From positions 388,435 to 452,434 of the forward strand of contig NW_017265166.1 of assembly GCF_001638985.1 (NCBI RefSeq): DNA of 64,000 nt, given 5' to 3'. Source of the DNA: Phycomyces blakesleeanus NRRL 1555(-) (Eukaryota > Mucoromycota > Mucoromycetes > Mucorales > Phycomycetaceae). The position numbers were made by a program, and so were the translations under genes. The notes beneath the pieces were generated by a model. That model worked only from the letters and a program-made list of their open reading frames with translations. It made no database searches and was not told where the DNA came from. Of this stretch, positions 1-11,508 are shown piece after piece. Positions within the stretch are counted from its first letter, which is position 1; the number at the start of each line of letters is the position of its first letter.

Positions 1-324
1 GTATTAAAGCTATATTAATACATACTAAACTTGAATTTCACACATACACAGAACCCTATAGGGAATACATGGGTATACTGTGTACCTGATGTTGAATGCC
101 GTACACGACGGGAACCCAAGGGATGGATTATAGGTGGAGAGGAAGCAAAGTACGTCGAAGACTTTTTCCGCAATTTCTCAGAGATAGTGGAGAAAGAATA
201 TACCGAAGAACAGCTTTACAAAGATGAATATGCTAGAATGGTACCCAGCTGGAAAGATAATCTTAATAATGGTTATGCTATGTTTAAATATGGATCTTTG
301 ATAAATCTAAATATCATATCCTAA
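1..324 (+). pseudogene. C-terminal fragment of an F-box-type protein paralogue
   Basis: An open frame running to the TAA at 322-324 ends with SWKDNLNNGYAMFKYGSL. This aligns with the C-terminal NWSDSLPNGYVMLQCGSL of the intact F-box protein at 36548-38461: W, D, L, NGY, M and GSL coincide. It is therefore probably the last part of a paralogue whose 5' part lies outside the window. The frame is closed upstream by TAA at 16-18, and I see no acceptor just before it that would rescue it. The paralogue is thus either interrupted or has an upstream exon I cannot place. The match is seen in the sequence; membership of an F-box family is inferred from the full-length copy. Confidence 0.5.
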
Positions 325-1713
325 TCACAGAATCGATAGTTTTTTTTTTGGCTAAATCAAAGCCTTTACTACCAAAAAAGAAGTAATAAATATAAATAAA
401 AGGATATGGCCTATTCAACTTTATTTCACAAAATCCATCTTATAATAGTTCAAATAATTGTATTTTATTCAATGGCAATGTAAAGAGGAAGAAGGATCTA
501 CTGTTAGAGACTGCTTTGTGAGATAAGCGTGAGATATATTTTTTTTTAAAAAAAAAGGGTGTATCCAATGTTTAAACTATAGTAGCAAAGAAACAAAACA
601 AAATATTACCATCGGAATCACTACTCATTTTCCATAGTAGCTTATTGAAAATAACAAGGTTAAATTGATTGATTTTTTATTTTAGTTGATCAAAATTAAA
701 TGTCTTCTTTTCTGCTTTATTTTGCCAGTATATTTTGGATAATACTCTTGTATTAAAGAATATAAACACATCATGTAGTATATTTTAATATACGCCTTTT
801 TGCTTCTTATTACAAGATGTCGTATCTTATCTTGTGAAATTAAGAAGTATATATACGCTTTTCAAGGCTCAGCAGAAAGCAATATCATTTTCTCTTTGGA
901 TCACAAAAAAAAAGAGTTCCTTTTATAATTTCTTCTTTTTTTTGTAATGTTGTGTAGTTTTCATGTTCACTATTAAGATATTCTATTACCAAGCTACAGA
1001 ATACAACAATTTTAAAGCTATCAAGCAAAGCATAGCATCATTGTGACTATTTGAATAACTCCATTTTGCTGTCAAATTATTATTATTTTTTTAAAAAAAT
1101 CAAATAAAAAAATTGCCAAGATATCTGATTCACCCAAAGTTGATTTTTTTATACGTGTAAGTATTTCATATGATCAAGACTGTTGTAAATCGTCCATTTT
1201 TTTTTATTTTTTTCCCCTTTGTAGTCTGGCTTTGAAATGTGAATGACTGCATCGCTTTGGGGTAATGAACTTTCTCTTCTCTCCTGCCTCAAAGTTGCTT
1301 CCTTGGGTAAGGTTAGCAGTTACGGCATCTTGAAAGACTTTTGACTTTAATCTTGGTAAAATAAAATAAAATATGTATAAAAATAAAGATAAAGATAAAA
1401 AAACAAAACATATGTACAGCTGCACAATAATAATCATTTATAAATAAAAACCAAGACTTGAAAGCTTACTGTTACAAGAACTGTCTATTTATATATATAT
1501 ATACCTATATCGGCACAAACTACACCAACGCTTGAAATATATACGCATACACACATACACATACACTTATATTAAAGAAGAGGAAGAGGAAGAGGAATTA
1601 AAAGCGACATCTAGACAACCGTCTATCATTACACAAATAAAGAAGAAGAAAGAAGAAGAAAAACTTATTATTTAAAGCCGATTGTGTCATCATTCCTTTC
1701 AAAAACATTAACC
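325..1713. other. Intergenic and 5' flank of the ARF-GEF gene
   Basis: AT-rich, with no credible gene. It holds oligo-T/oligo-A palindromes (539-557, 1086-1099), a (TA)n run near 1490 and purine-rich tracts (GAAGAGGAA and AGAAGAAGAA repeats, about 1577-1670). The purine tracts probably form the promoter-proximal region or leader of the gene starting at 1714. Confidence 0.6.
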
Positions 1714-4700
1714 ATGTCCTCTCAAATCCACGGATCCCTTGTCTTACCGGCCATCTCACCTCTATTATCAGATGAACAAATAACGCCTGGAAGTAATGGC
1801 TATATAGATGCAGACCACAGAATCAAATCAGAATTGAATTGGTCTCAACTTGTCCATGCAGAAATCATCGGTATGCCTCCTTGAAACATCCTTTTCCTTT
1901 TTCTCCTTTTATTTATTATTTAACTTTATTGGTTGTATAGCTGTAACAACAGCTATGCGTAAGAATGCACGATGGTCTGGGATGACAGTCAGTGGATTGA
2001 ACATGGGCGATCTTGGACAGCGCATGGGATTACGTACCCCTAGATTCACAAAAGAGAATCATCCACAGAATGAAGTAATTTGGATTCAATACAAACTAAA
2101 AGAGCAAAAACTCTTTACAAAGCTTTATTCATCTTGTAACACGCCTTAGGAAAATCCACTTATGCTGGGATTCAAGAGATTAAAAGAAGCCATCGAGAAA
2201 TTTGATGGTATATATATTTATATATTTATTTATTTATTTTATTTAAAGCTAAGGGATATAGGTAATGTTTGATTTGATGTATTTGATTTACTAACAGCAT
2301 TCTCTCTCACATTATTTGCTCTCTTTTTCTTTTGTTTTGTTACTATTGATGATAATGTCTTGTTAAGATGTTAGAGATATGGATACATTGACGCTTGTGA
2401 CACCGTTCCTTGATGTAGTTCGATCAGGAAATACTACTGGATCAATTGCTGGCACAGCTCTTGGAAGCATAGAGAAATTTTTACATTATGGAATTATTGG
2501 TAGGTATTAGCAATAGAGATAGATAGATAGAAAAGGAGAGAGGGAGAAGCTTACAAAAAGAATCCGACCTTAGCAGATTCGTTTCTAATATATAATAAAA
2601 ATAAAAATAAAAATAAAACAATAGGCTTGCAGTCTCCTAATATCGGCACCGCAATGAATGCACTAGCAAAAGCTGCTACTCGATGCAAATTTGAAGCTTC
2701 GGATGCTGCTTCAGACGAACTGGTGCTTTTAAGGATGCTTCAATTGCTTCAGATGATACTGACAAGTGAATGTGGACAAGTATTGAGTGACGAGGCAGTA
2801 TGTGAAATGATGGAGACTGGTCTTAGTATGTGCTGTCAGATGAGATTAAGCGGTATGTATTTTTATAGATTAGTAATAATAAAAAATATCATGTCTAAAT
2901 TTTTTTCCCATAATTAACTCTCAGTTGTATAGAAATGTTGCGAAGATCTGCTGAGCATGTCATGATTAATATTATAGTAGCAATGTTTGAAAGGTAGGTT
3001 ACCAATCTATAAGTATATAATGAGGGTACAAAACATGTCTAAACCAAAAAAAAACCAAAAATGTGTAATAGATTAAAGGTACTAGAGGATGAATGGCAGT
3101 TTGTAGACTTGCAAAGCGAAACAAACGACGACGAAAAAGAAGTATCCTCAAATGCTCCCCACATGAAGACACCACGACCAACCCTCTCACCTGTATCTAA
3201 ATCTGAAGATGATGAAAAAGTTAAAGAAGAGTCAGGTACAGAATCTTCAGATACTGAACAAATCTTATCTGAAAAAACCGAGGAAAATGAATCATCAACA
3301 GAAACACCTCAGGATACACCAACAACAACAGCAACGGCAACAGTAGAAGTGTCTGAAAAGGCAAAAGATGAAGATGAAAATCTAGAAGCGCAAAAATGTA
3401 AGATATTGATGATAAATGTAGCTGTGTGGATATATATATATATATATCTTGTTCTTTGTCTACAGAATAACTCATACACACACACGAAATGACAATGATA
3501 ATAATTATAATGATACGTATTAGCAAGAGCTTATGGACTTCCATCTATCCGAGAATTACTTCGCGTATTGATCTCCTTACTCAACCCACACGAACACACA
3601 CACACTGATTCTATGCGAATGATGGCGCTAAGTATCTTAAATGTTGCCTTTGAAGTTGGAGGCAGAAGTATAAGCCGTTTTGAAACCTTACGAAGCCTTG
3701 TAATGGACGATTTTTGCAAATACCTCTTCCAAGTAAGTAAAGGGCAACTATTTTAATAAAGGGAAAAGAAAGTAATCAATACTCAATATATACAATTATC
3801 CCAAAAAAAAGCTTGCAAAGACAAACTCTATACAACTTCTTGCCTCTACATTGCGTGTTATATCGACTGTTTTTGATACTATGAGACCCCACCTCAAGCT
3901 TCAACACGAACTCTTCTTGTTTTTCCTTATTGAACGCCTGTCACCACCACCTGGTGCCGGAACTAGAACCATAGTAGCTGATGTAGATGACGACGGAAAT
4001 GTTGGGTTTATTCCGGTTAGCAGAGAGCATTCTTTGGAAACACGTGGGCCAGGCCATGTTGAAATCCGCAGTGCATCACCAAACATGTTCTTGGGAAGAA
4101 CTAATGATTATCCAAAGCCTGCCAAAGGATACCAGCCAGATGCCATGGCTATATCGGGCGAGGTCCGTGAACTCTTACTTGAGTGTCTTGTTCAATGCTC
4201 AAGAACATCGACTTTCTTGATTGATATTTGGTACAATTACGATTGTGACATATCGTGTGGAGATTTATTTGAAGAGCTTATACAGTTCTTGAGCAAGGTA
4301 ATTATTGTCCTTTAGTGTGTATGTGTATAATACAAGAAGGTAGTAGTTTTGGATGGAACTTGTATGTAAACAAATTGTTGTAGTTTAATTTTATTCTAAT
4401 ACATTTCAAAAGAATTCTTTCCCAGATTTACAAAACTATTCACTGACTAGTTTCCACGTCAATTGCTTTGATACGCTTTTAAGCTTTATAAAACAAATGG
4501 TGAAGCGGTCCGAGGATGAGGTATGGATCAGAATGACAATTAGAATGTTGATTATTATTATTGGCAGAAACATATATTAGCACCTTATTCACCAAATATA
4601 TATATATTCATTAGGCATATGCCGATGTTGAAGAAGATAATGTAAGTAAATAATGTCAATATCTTACTTTATTCTAATTATTTAACCATTTTACAAACAA

Positions 4701-7114
4701 CAACAACTATGATTATTTAGGATCTTGTACCTGTAGATGAACTCCTAAGACGAAAAGCAAGAAAGAAAATCATCTTAAATGGTGCTGCATTATTTAACGA
4801 GAGTCCTAAAAAAGGAATTCAATATCTCACAGGTAAGGAAGAGCTATATATATTCTCTAAAACAATCGACACTTTAATGGAATGGTTTGGCTGACTAATG
4901 ACGAATGATTATTGCTTTACTTATATATACATATATATAGAAAATGGGATAATTGAAGCTGACAAGGAAAACGACACCAAGGAAAGCTTGGCTTACTTTT
5001 TGAGATCCACGCAGCAGTTGAACAAGAAGAGCCTAGGAGAGTATCTCGGAAAACCCGAGAACTTTGAGCTACTCCAAGTGTTTATGCGCCAATTTGATTT
5101 CAAGGGAGTAAGTTTATAGAAAAGAAAAAAATTGGGAGAAGTGAGAGGAAAGATTATTATGGATCTGGACAGAGTTTGTTAATTGTACCCCAAAAATAAT
5201 AAGAAACGTATGGATGAGGCGCTTCGAATTGTGCTCGAGACATTCAGACTCCCTGGAGAATCCCAACAGATCATGAGAGTTGCAGACACATTTGCAGATG
5301 TATTCTTTGAACAAAAGCCTTCAGAAATTGCAGACTCCTTGGCGGCCCAGATTCTTGCCTATTCAATTATTATGCTCAATACTGATCAACACAATCCTCA
5401 AGTCCGAGTAAGATATTAAATATAAACATATATATGAAAATTTTCAATATTCTGATCTGTATGGGTTACTAGGGACGAATGACGCTGCAAGACTATATGC
5501 GAAATGTACGAGGAGTGAATGCAGGTCAAGACTTTTCTAAAGAATATCTGGTATGTAATTATATGTATATATATATATATATTGGTGCTTATGAACATGA
5601 CCTTATTACGTAGAAAGACATTTATGAAGCGATTCGTCAAGATGAGATTGTCATGCCAGAAGAGCATGAGGGTCGCTTAGGATTCAACTATGCCTGGAAA
5701 CAGCTTTTACATAGAGCAAATTCTGCAGCCCCGTTCACATCTTGTGATACACCTGCTTATGACAAGGCTATGTTTGAGCAAACATGGAAGCCTATTGTTG
5801 CATCCATCTCATACGGTAAGAACAATGTTGTTTCTCTCGTTAAGAAAAAGAAGAAAGTCAATTTCTATCAAACTTATAATAATAATGGTTGTTATTATGG
5901 TTCATATTATAAAGCTTTCAGTACTGCACAAGATGACACAACTCTCGAAAAGGCCATCGAAGGCTTTTATCATTGCTCTTTGCTTGCTTCAAAGTTCGGG
6001 TTGCATAATGTTGTTGACAGCATTATTTCAAACCTTGCAATGATGTCAGGACTCTTGACAAAGGCAAACAGCGATAGTTCCTTACCTGACCCGATTGTTG
6101 AAGTTGCTGGTCAGAAATATGTCATTAGCCGCCTGGCTGTTAGATTGGGTCACAATTATAGAAATCAATTGGCTGCTGTTACAATGTTTACCATTATTAA
6201 TAAACACAGTAACTCTTTGAGATCATCCTGGACAAAGGTAATATATATATATATTAATAAATGAATAAATAAATAAACAGAAGCTTATGTTATATCGTGT
6301 TGATAGGTCCTACAAATCATTCGCAATCTTTTTGTTAATTCAATGTTGCCGGATTCCATGATTCACTTTGAGGACTTTTTGGCTGGCTCAATCAGTATTC
6401 CTTTGAAACCTAAAAGTCCAGTCCCATCCAAACAAAATAACCGAAGAGATGGGTCGCTTTTGTCGACACTTTCATCATACCTTCTGTCGCCTTACTCTAA
6501 CGATGAGTCTTACAGAGCTGATCCAACAGAAGAAGAGATTGAGTGTGCAATGTCTGCTGTCATTTGTGTGTCAGCTTTTAATTTAGAGAAGATTCTCGCA
6601 GACATCAGGTAAAAAAGAAAGGCACAGCCAAGATTTCTCTTTGTATATTTTTGCTAATTATTATCGCTTGACTCTTTATATATATATATATTAGTGTTTT
6701 GGAAACAGAGCCATTGATATGCTTTATGAAAGCTATCGGAACAGTAGGATATGACAGCAAATCAATCGAAAGCACTACAACAACTATTCCCTATGACCCT
6801 ACGACAATCTTGTTCCTCCAATTTATGGTTACTATCGCAGACAGAAACATTAACCGAATTGATATTTTGTGGTAAGGATTATTTCTTCTTTCTTCTTGAT
6901 ATTGTATTTACTTGTGGTGCACTTCTTTTTAATTATTGGAAATCATTAGGCCATATGCTACCGGATACGCATTTGGAATTCTGAATCACGCTGAAAGACA
7001 AAGCGTATTGGTTGTAGAGCGGACAGTGGTTGGACTTTTGAGACTCTGTATTCAGAATGCTGCCAGTGTATGTATTTTTCTTTTTCTTTTTTCTGACCAG
7101 TATAATTGATCAAT

Positions 7115-7152
<38 letters not shown>

Positions 7153-7440
7153 CTATTAGGATAATACACAAGATGAAATTCTCAAGTGCTTAAATCTTTT
7201 GAGAGATTTCCCACCAACTGTAATGCAAGCAGTAGCAGAGCAAATGATGGCAGGAATATACAACTTATCTTCTGCAAATTCTGAAAATCTAAAGTGAGTA
7301 TTATTTTTTGTAAGACAAACATTGCAACAAAGATATATTAACCTTTTTTCTCCCTTTCTTTTCACCTTTTTCTTAATAGCAATTCTGATTTCTTGAATAC
7401 AATTCTTGAAATCAAGCAAAAGGTTGCAAGTGCAATGTAG
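1714..7440 (+). CDS. ARF guanine-nucleotide exchange factor, Gea/GBF1 class (Sec7 domain)
   Basis: Large Golgi ARF-GEF that loads GTP on ARF1 to start COPI budding. The 22 exons are 1714-1870, 1941-2074, 2150-2207, 2368-2499, 2625-2852, 2933-2993, 3072-3397, 3524-3732, 3812-4297, 4413-4520, 4615-4641, 4721-4832, 4941-5107, 5204-5407, 5473-5550, 5614-5815, 5915-6237, 6307-6608, 6695-6871, 6950-7067, 7160-7293 and 7380-7440. They total 3804 nt, or 1267 residues in one frame. The start is ACCATGT; an upstream in-frame GTG is ignored. An N-terminal DCB-like part (AVTTAMRKNARWS, residues 52-64) precedes an acidic Ser/Thr-rich linker (about 260-365). The HUS-like part is about 365-600. The Sec7 domain is about 645-850, with FRLPGE at 749-754 (glutamic finger E754) and MLNTDQHNP. 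HDS1-like sequence follows. At 1267 residues it is shorter than yeast Gea1/2 (about 1400-1460) and GBF1 (about 1860), so the distal HDS region is missing. Confidence 0.93.
7116..7152. repeat. (TA)n(TG)n microsatellite in an ARF-GEF intron
   Basis: An alternating TA run followed by a TG run lies inside the intron between the exons ending at 7067 and starting at 7160, just upstream of the acceptor TATTAG. Confidence 0.9.
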
Positions 7441-7853
7441 AATGGCAATTTTCTTTTTATGGAATAAGCGGCGATATATCCGAACATTTTTTTTTGCTCT
7501 TCTCTATATTTTTTTTTCTATATATACAATATAAATTATAATTATACAATATTACACCAGCTCTTATATAATTTTTATTAATTTTTATTTAATTTTTATA
7601 TATACAATATATATATTAATGTGACATGAGATACTCTTGTTAGAAAGTCGCACAGAATTGGATACAAAAGAATAGCGAGAGCTAAAATAAATAATTAAGA
7701 AAGAAGAATAGGAAAAACAAGAAGCGATAGTAAAGCCAAATAATCAGCACACTTTTTCTTGATATTTTTCTTTTTGATTATTTGCAAAATAAAAATAAAA
7801 ATCAAATATCTCTGATTGTTTTGTATCTGTAAAAGAAGAAGGATTTGAAGTAA
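7441..7853. other. 3' flank of the ARF-GEF gene
   Basis: AT-rich, with several AATAAA/AAATAAA runs suitable as polyadenylation signals. No further exon that would extend the ARF-GEF C-terminus is visible. Confidence 0.5.
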
Positions 7854-7931
7854 TACAGTCAGAGCTCGATATAGTGATATGGATGGTGGACAGAAATTTT
7901 ATCACTATCACTATATCGAGCTTTGACTGTA
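7854..7931. mobile_element. Miniature inverted-repeat element (pogo/Tc1-mariner-like MITE)
   Basis: A 74-bp element (7856-7929) starts CAGTCAGAGCTCGATATAG and ends with the inverted copy CTATATCGAGCTTTGACTG. It is flanked on both sides by TA (7854-7855 and 7930-7931), the target duplication used by Tc1/mariner/pogo transposases. The two arms differ at one base and make up most of the element. There is no coding capacity, so it would have been moved in trans. Confidence 0.75.
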
Positions 7932-8135
7932 TATATTTATTTAGAGTTGTAAGTTGTATTTTTTTTTTTCAGAAAATTGAAGTTGGGCTTTTTGAAATCT
8001 TTGTTATAATAGAATAAAATGTGCATGTTTATATTATTGACAATCTGTCAAATAAAGACAAGTAGGCTGGCCATTTACAGATAAAGGTGAAATCACATAT
8101 TCTATATGATCAATCATTGTTCTAAGGGTTATTTA

Positions 8136-8196
8136 TGCGGTGACATCTGGTCAAATTACCAACGATCTTTAACCAACGCTCTCCAACTGAGCTATA
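8136..8196 (-). pseudogene. Degenerate tRNA-Phe-like gene
   Basis: Read on the minus strand it has an intact A-box-like TAGCTCAGTTGG. This is followed by GAGCGTTGG, an AAGATC stretch as in tRNA-Phe(GAA) anticodon arms, and a 3' end TCACCGCA fitting a GCGGTGA acceptor stem. The matching 5' acceptor strand is replaced by a T-run, the B box is absent and the T arm does not pair. It could instead be a tRNA-derived SINE fragment. Confidence 0.45.
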
Positions 8197-8439
8197 AAAA
8201 AAGAGGAATAAAATGGCATCCTCTATTATTTATGGCATCAACTATAAAGGCAGTATGATGGTTCTTACAATTATCTATGGCGATATAAAACTCATTTTTA
8301 CCCTATTCATCAAGTTCATCTATGGCACCTTGCTCTGATTTAACAATATGGTGGGATGTTATGCCTTTTTTTCTCTTTTTTTTGGATTTATTGATACTGC
8401 CAACACACACAGTGCGCGACCTATTAAATTGAAATTTGA
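8197..8439. other. Intergenic, nothing recognised
   Basis: Mixed AT-rich DNA between the tRNA-like relic and the LINE relic. I see no gene or clear repeat. Confidence 0.5.
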
Positions 8440-8969
8440 GAAAAGATAGAGTTACAGGAGGGGAAAGAAAGAGATATGAACACTAGTCAGGTGGAATTGA
8501 GGTCATGGGATCTATGTATGGCAGTCACTACCTTAGCTGCAACTACATTGGGGAAAAAGGGGGAGTTGTCAAAGACAACTGCCCAGCGCGCACGCCAGAT
8601 GGTGTGAACCGTGATTGATGCAATCGCAATCTAGAGAGTGGAGGAAACGGAAGGAGAAAGCCGAGTAAGAATTAGAAGCCAGGAAACATCAGAAATATAC
8701 CAAGACAGACACAGTTGCTGCAGTACCAATGTCCACACAGGAAACTTGCAAGGGCGGGAGAAGACGAAATGTTGGAGATAATCCACCGCAGAGAGACAGA
8801 GGGGACAGTTCGGACTAGGAAGGAAAGATGAGGTGCGGTTGAAGACGAACTCAGCGGTTGAGACCCTTTCCCAAAGGATTTCCCACCAGAGAGAACATAT
8901 GGCGAAAGAAGGCGAGAATGCGGTTGCCGGCATGTCGTATGCCATGGGGAGGTATCCGACAGAGGTCAC
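8440..8969 (-). pseudogene. Decayed non-LTR retrotransposon (LINE) 3' end, zf-RVT region
   Basis: On the minus strand the sequence encodes a stretch with LWERV, then CPLCLSAVDYLQHFVFS, then FPVWTLVLQQL, and after a short gap IWRARWAVVFDNSPFFPN. This is the arrangement of the zinc-binding domain (zf-RVT) after the reverse transcriptase of fungal LINEs: C-x2-C, an H in the HF.FS stretch and a following W. The frame breaks near 8630 and at later stops. No RT core or endonuclease lies in the flanks, so it is a 5'-truncated dead copy. A second relic of the same type is at 27645-28136. Confidence 0.65.
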
Positions 8970-9020
8970 CTAGGGAGTCGGTCACGAAGGCGTGGTGGAC
9001 GTTCAACCCTCACTTTATGT

Positions 9021-10029
9021 TTGCGTTTAGGCAAAATGCAAAAATGCGATCAGTGCAATCTTTTTTCTGCTAATCCTGAAAACTTGAAAACCCACAATCA
9101 TGATTATCACATAGCCACTGTGTAATATGGAGAAAGTATGGTATTTTGTTTTTGGGGAGGGGGGGTTTCCACACTCTAACATCATTATTTTCTGATAGGC
9201 TTTACACCCATCACTAGGAGCGAAAAGGACTTCTCTTGCTCAATATGCCTTAAAAACAACAAAACAACACGACCATTTATCACCCATCTCAAAAAACACG
9301 GCTTAAATGTGTCCCTTATGAAGAAGAGAAAAGTCGTCAAATTGGATTCTGCTGATAAACATTTTGTGGGCGAAGAAGAGGCAGATTAAGGCACAGATCA
9401 GCATCCGGCTGGCGAGGAAGTAGTAGAAGAGGAAACGACAAGCAAGAAGGTTTTCGCGCAGCTTCCACCGTCGTCATTATTATTGGCGGAACAGCCAACA
9501 ACAAAGCTATCCCGCCTCACACATCGTGATGTGATCTTGACAACCACGGACTCTCACACTGCCGATAAAGCGACCCAAGAGGATAAGATTATGCTGGCCA
9601 AGTTGGGCAGGTGGGTCCCCATTGTATACAACCACGATAGTATGCAGTACGGGATGTTGACATCTTCATCAATTGCTTCCATATTATTATCAAAAAACCA
9701 AACGACAGGCACATGGTGCAGCCCCGCCAATGATAATAATCACTCTTCAAAAGAGGTTACGGAAATCGATGCTTCTCACTTAATCGATATTTGAAAGTCA
9801 CAAGGTAACCAATACGTATATATTTGACATTGAAGTAAATACTAACTTGTTTTCTCTCTCGTTAGTAAAGCTTCGAAAAAAACTGACGGAAACCCTACAC
9901 GAGGAAATAACAGGTGAAATGATTGATTTACTTAACCAGGATTGGCTGGAATATCCACAAATGCGGTACTGCACATCACAACTACTAGCAGGTGCAATCA
10001 TTATCGAAGGTCCAACAGCTCCTTGTTAA
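9021..10029 (+). pseudogene. Broken C2H2 zinc-finger protein gene
   Basis: Two zinc fingers are visible. The first is KCDQCNLFSANPENLKTH (from about 9040). The second, after a probable intron 9122-9217, is FSCSICLKNN plus RPFITHLKKHG. The frame continues acidic (FVGEEEAD), meets a TAA at 9387-9389, and reads on in the same frame (GTDQHPAGEEVVEEET) to 9794. It then probably needs a frame change before a last exon near 9877-10029 (LRKKLTETLHEE, ending GPTAPC). The continuous sense on both sides of one stop suggests a gene lost by point mutation. The 5' part is not identifiable and lies against the LINE relic. The family beyond C2H2 is unknown; a DNA-binding role is inferred only. Confidence 0.5.
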
Positions 10030-11508
10030 TATATATATTCATTTAATGTCATTATGAGATTATGCTCCCAAAGGCTTTGTATCTTATTCCCACTCAGGTT
10101 ACTTTATCTACCAATATATACTTCCTTTTGTTTTGTGTCAAAAAGATTCAATTACAACAAAAATAAAAGTATTGCTTTGAAACGCAATATGAGGCTGGTC
10201 AATGTTCAAGAGGAATGTTAAATAGATATGTATCCAATTCTTTTTTAAAAAAAAAGATTATTGTATTAAAAGGATATATAGCTAAAATTAAAGATACAAA
10301 TGAAAATTAAAGAAAAGGCCTACTAGTAGTTTATTTTAATACAAGTCCAAATAAATCTATAGTTTTTACCGAATTTCTGGAACATCCAATACAGTACTGT
10401 ACTATCTTTTTTGGATGAAAGCAAACACAACACCAACAAAAAGAAATAAAGGCTTGGAATCAGACCCTGATTCTTTGGTGAGTGGTGCGATTCTTTTTTT
10501 TTTACAGAATATATATATATATAGAAGGATGGTCAGGGCGAGATGAACCGGGGGTGAAGATGGGGCTCACAGTTGCTGGGATCTGTAGTGGTCTTTGGAG
10601 TATAAAATAAAGAGTAACGCTCAGCCTCATGGTAGCAACCGTTTCACAAAGAATGTTTAATGATGTGTAGCATAACCATATTTTATGATAAAGTACAGTT
10701 TATAACATACTCTTATGATTTAGAAAGATGTATATTGTTATTGCTAGCTCAGAGAAGGTTTTGTTACATCTCTTTAGTAAACCTATTCATTTCTCCTTCT
10801 TCTTTATGAACTCTATATATAAAATATAAAATAAACAGAGCCATGTTAGTACTTGGAACTGTTATACAAGTCCTTATAAATTATTGTATAAATGATCGTA
10901 ACACGTTAGGCTGATATTTGTATCAATAGACAATGAGCCCTTGAGAAATTAATACAGAAAACCAAAAAAAAGGGCCTAGTATGAAAGTACAAATTCATTC
11001 AAAAAATATGCTTCGTACGAAATAAATAAAACAAAATAAAAAGGCTGGCTATACATAAGCTCTTACAGTCAAAATAACACACCAATTCTAATATATTGTG
11101 CAACTCTAATCATATTTAGATTGGCTAGAGGAGAAAAGGACGATTAAGCTTTTAATTTACAGTTTCCCAGCTCTGGTCTTATTCAATTCAATTCAATTCA
11201 ATTAGCTTAGTTCAGTTCAGTTCAGTTCAAAGCTAAACCGCATTTTATTAGTTTGCTCTCAAGCAAACTTACCTGATTAAAGATTTTATCTTTCAATTAG
11301 TATCTTTTCTTTTCTGGTATGAATTGATATTGATAATGCTGAGTCATTTTTTATTTGTTCTTTAATATCATGATGATTTAAGCAGAAAAAAAGAAAAGAA
11401 AAAGAAATGAAGAAAAATAACAAAATAAAGGAAATGAAATATTCTGACAAATGTCTAAGTAATTATTAAAAATGAAAGAGAAAGATAAATTTTTTGGTGT
11501 CGCTGTAA
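10030..11508. other. Intergenic between the zinc-finger relic and the chitin deacetylase 3' end
   Basis: AT-rich. It contains an oligo-T/oligo-A palindrome at 10241-10255 and a pentanucleotide microsatellite at 11181-11229 (TTCAA units passing into GTTCA units). No gene was recognised. Confidence 0.6.
11181..11229. repeat. Double pentanucleotide microsatellite
   Basis: About four ATTCA units are followed, after AGCTTA, by about four GTTCA units. The two differ by one base, so one probably arose from the other. Confidence 0.85.

Noticed and set aside
3221..3544. Minus-strand 107-codon frame
   Set aside because: Shadow of the acidic linker exon of the ARF-GEF gene.
8631..8969. Independent cysteine-rich protein gene
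   Set aside because: The motif order is that of the LINE zf-RVT domain and the frame breaks just downstream.
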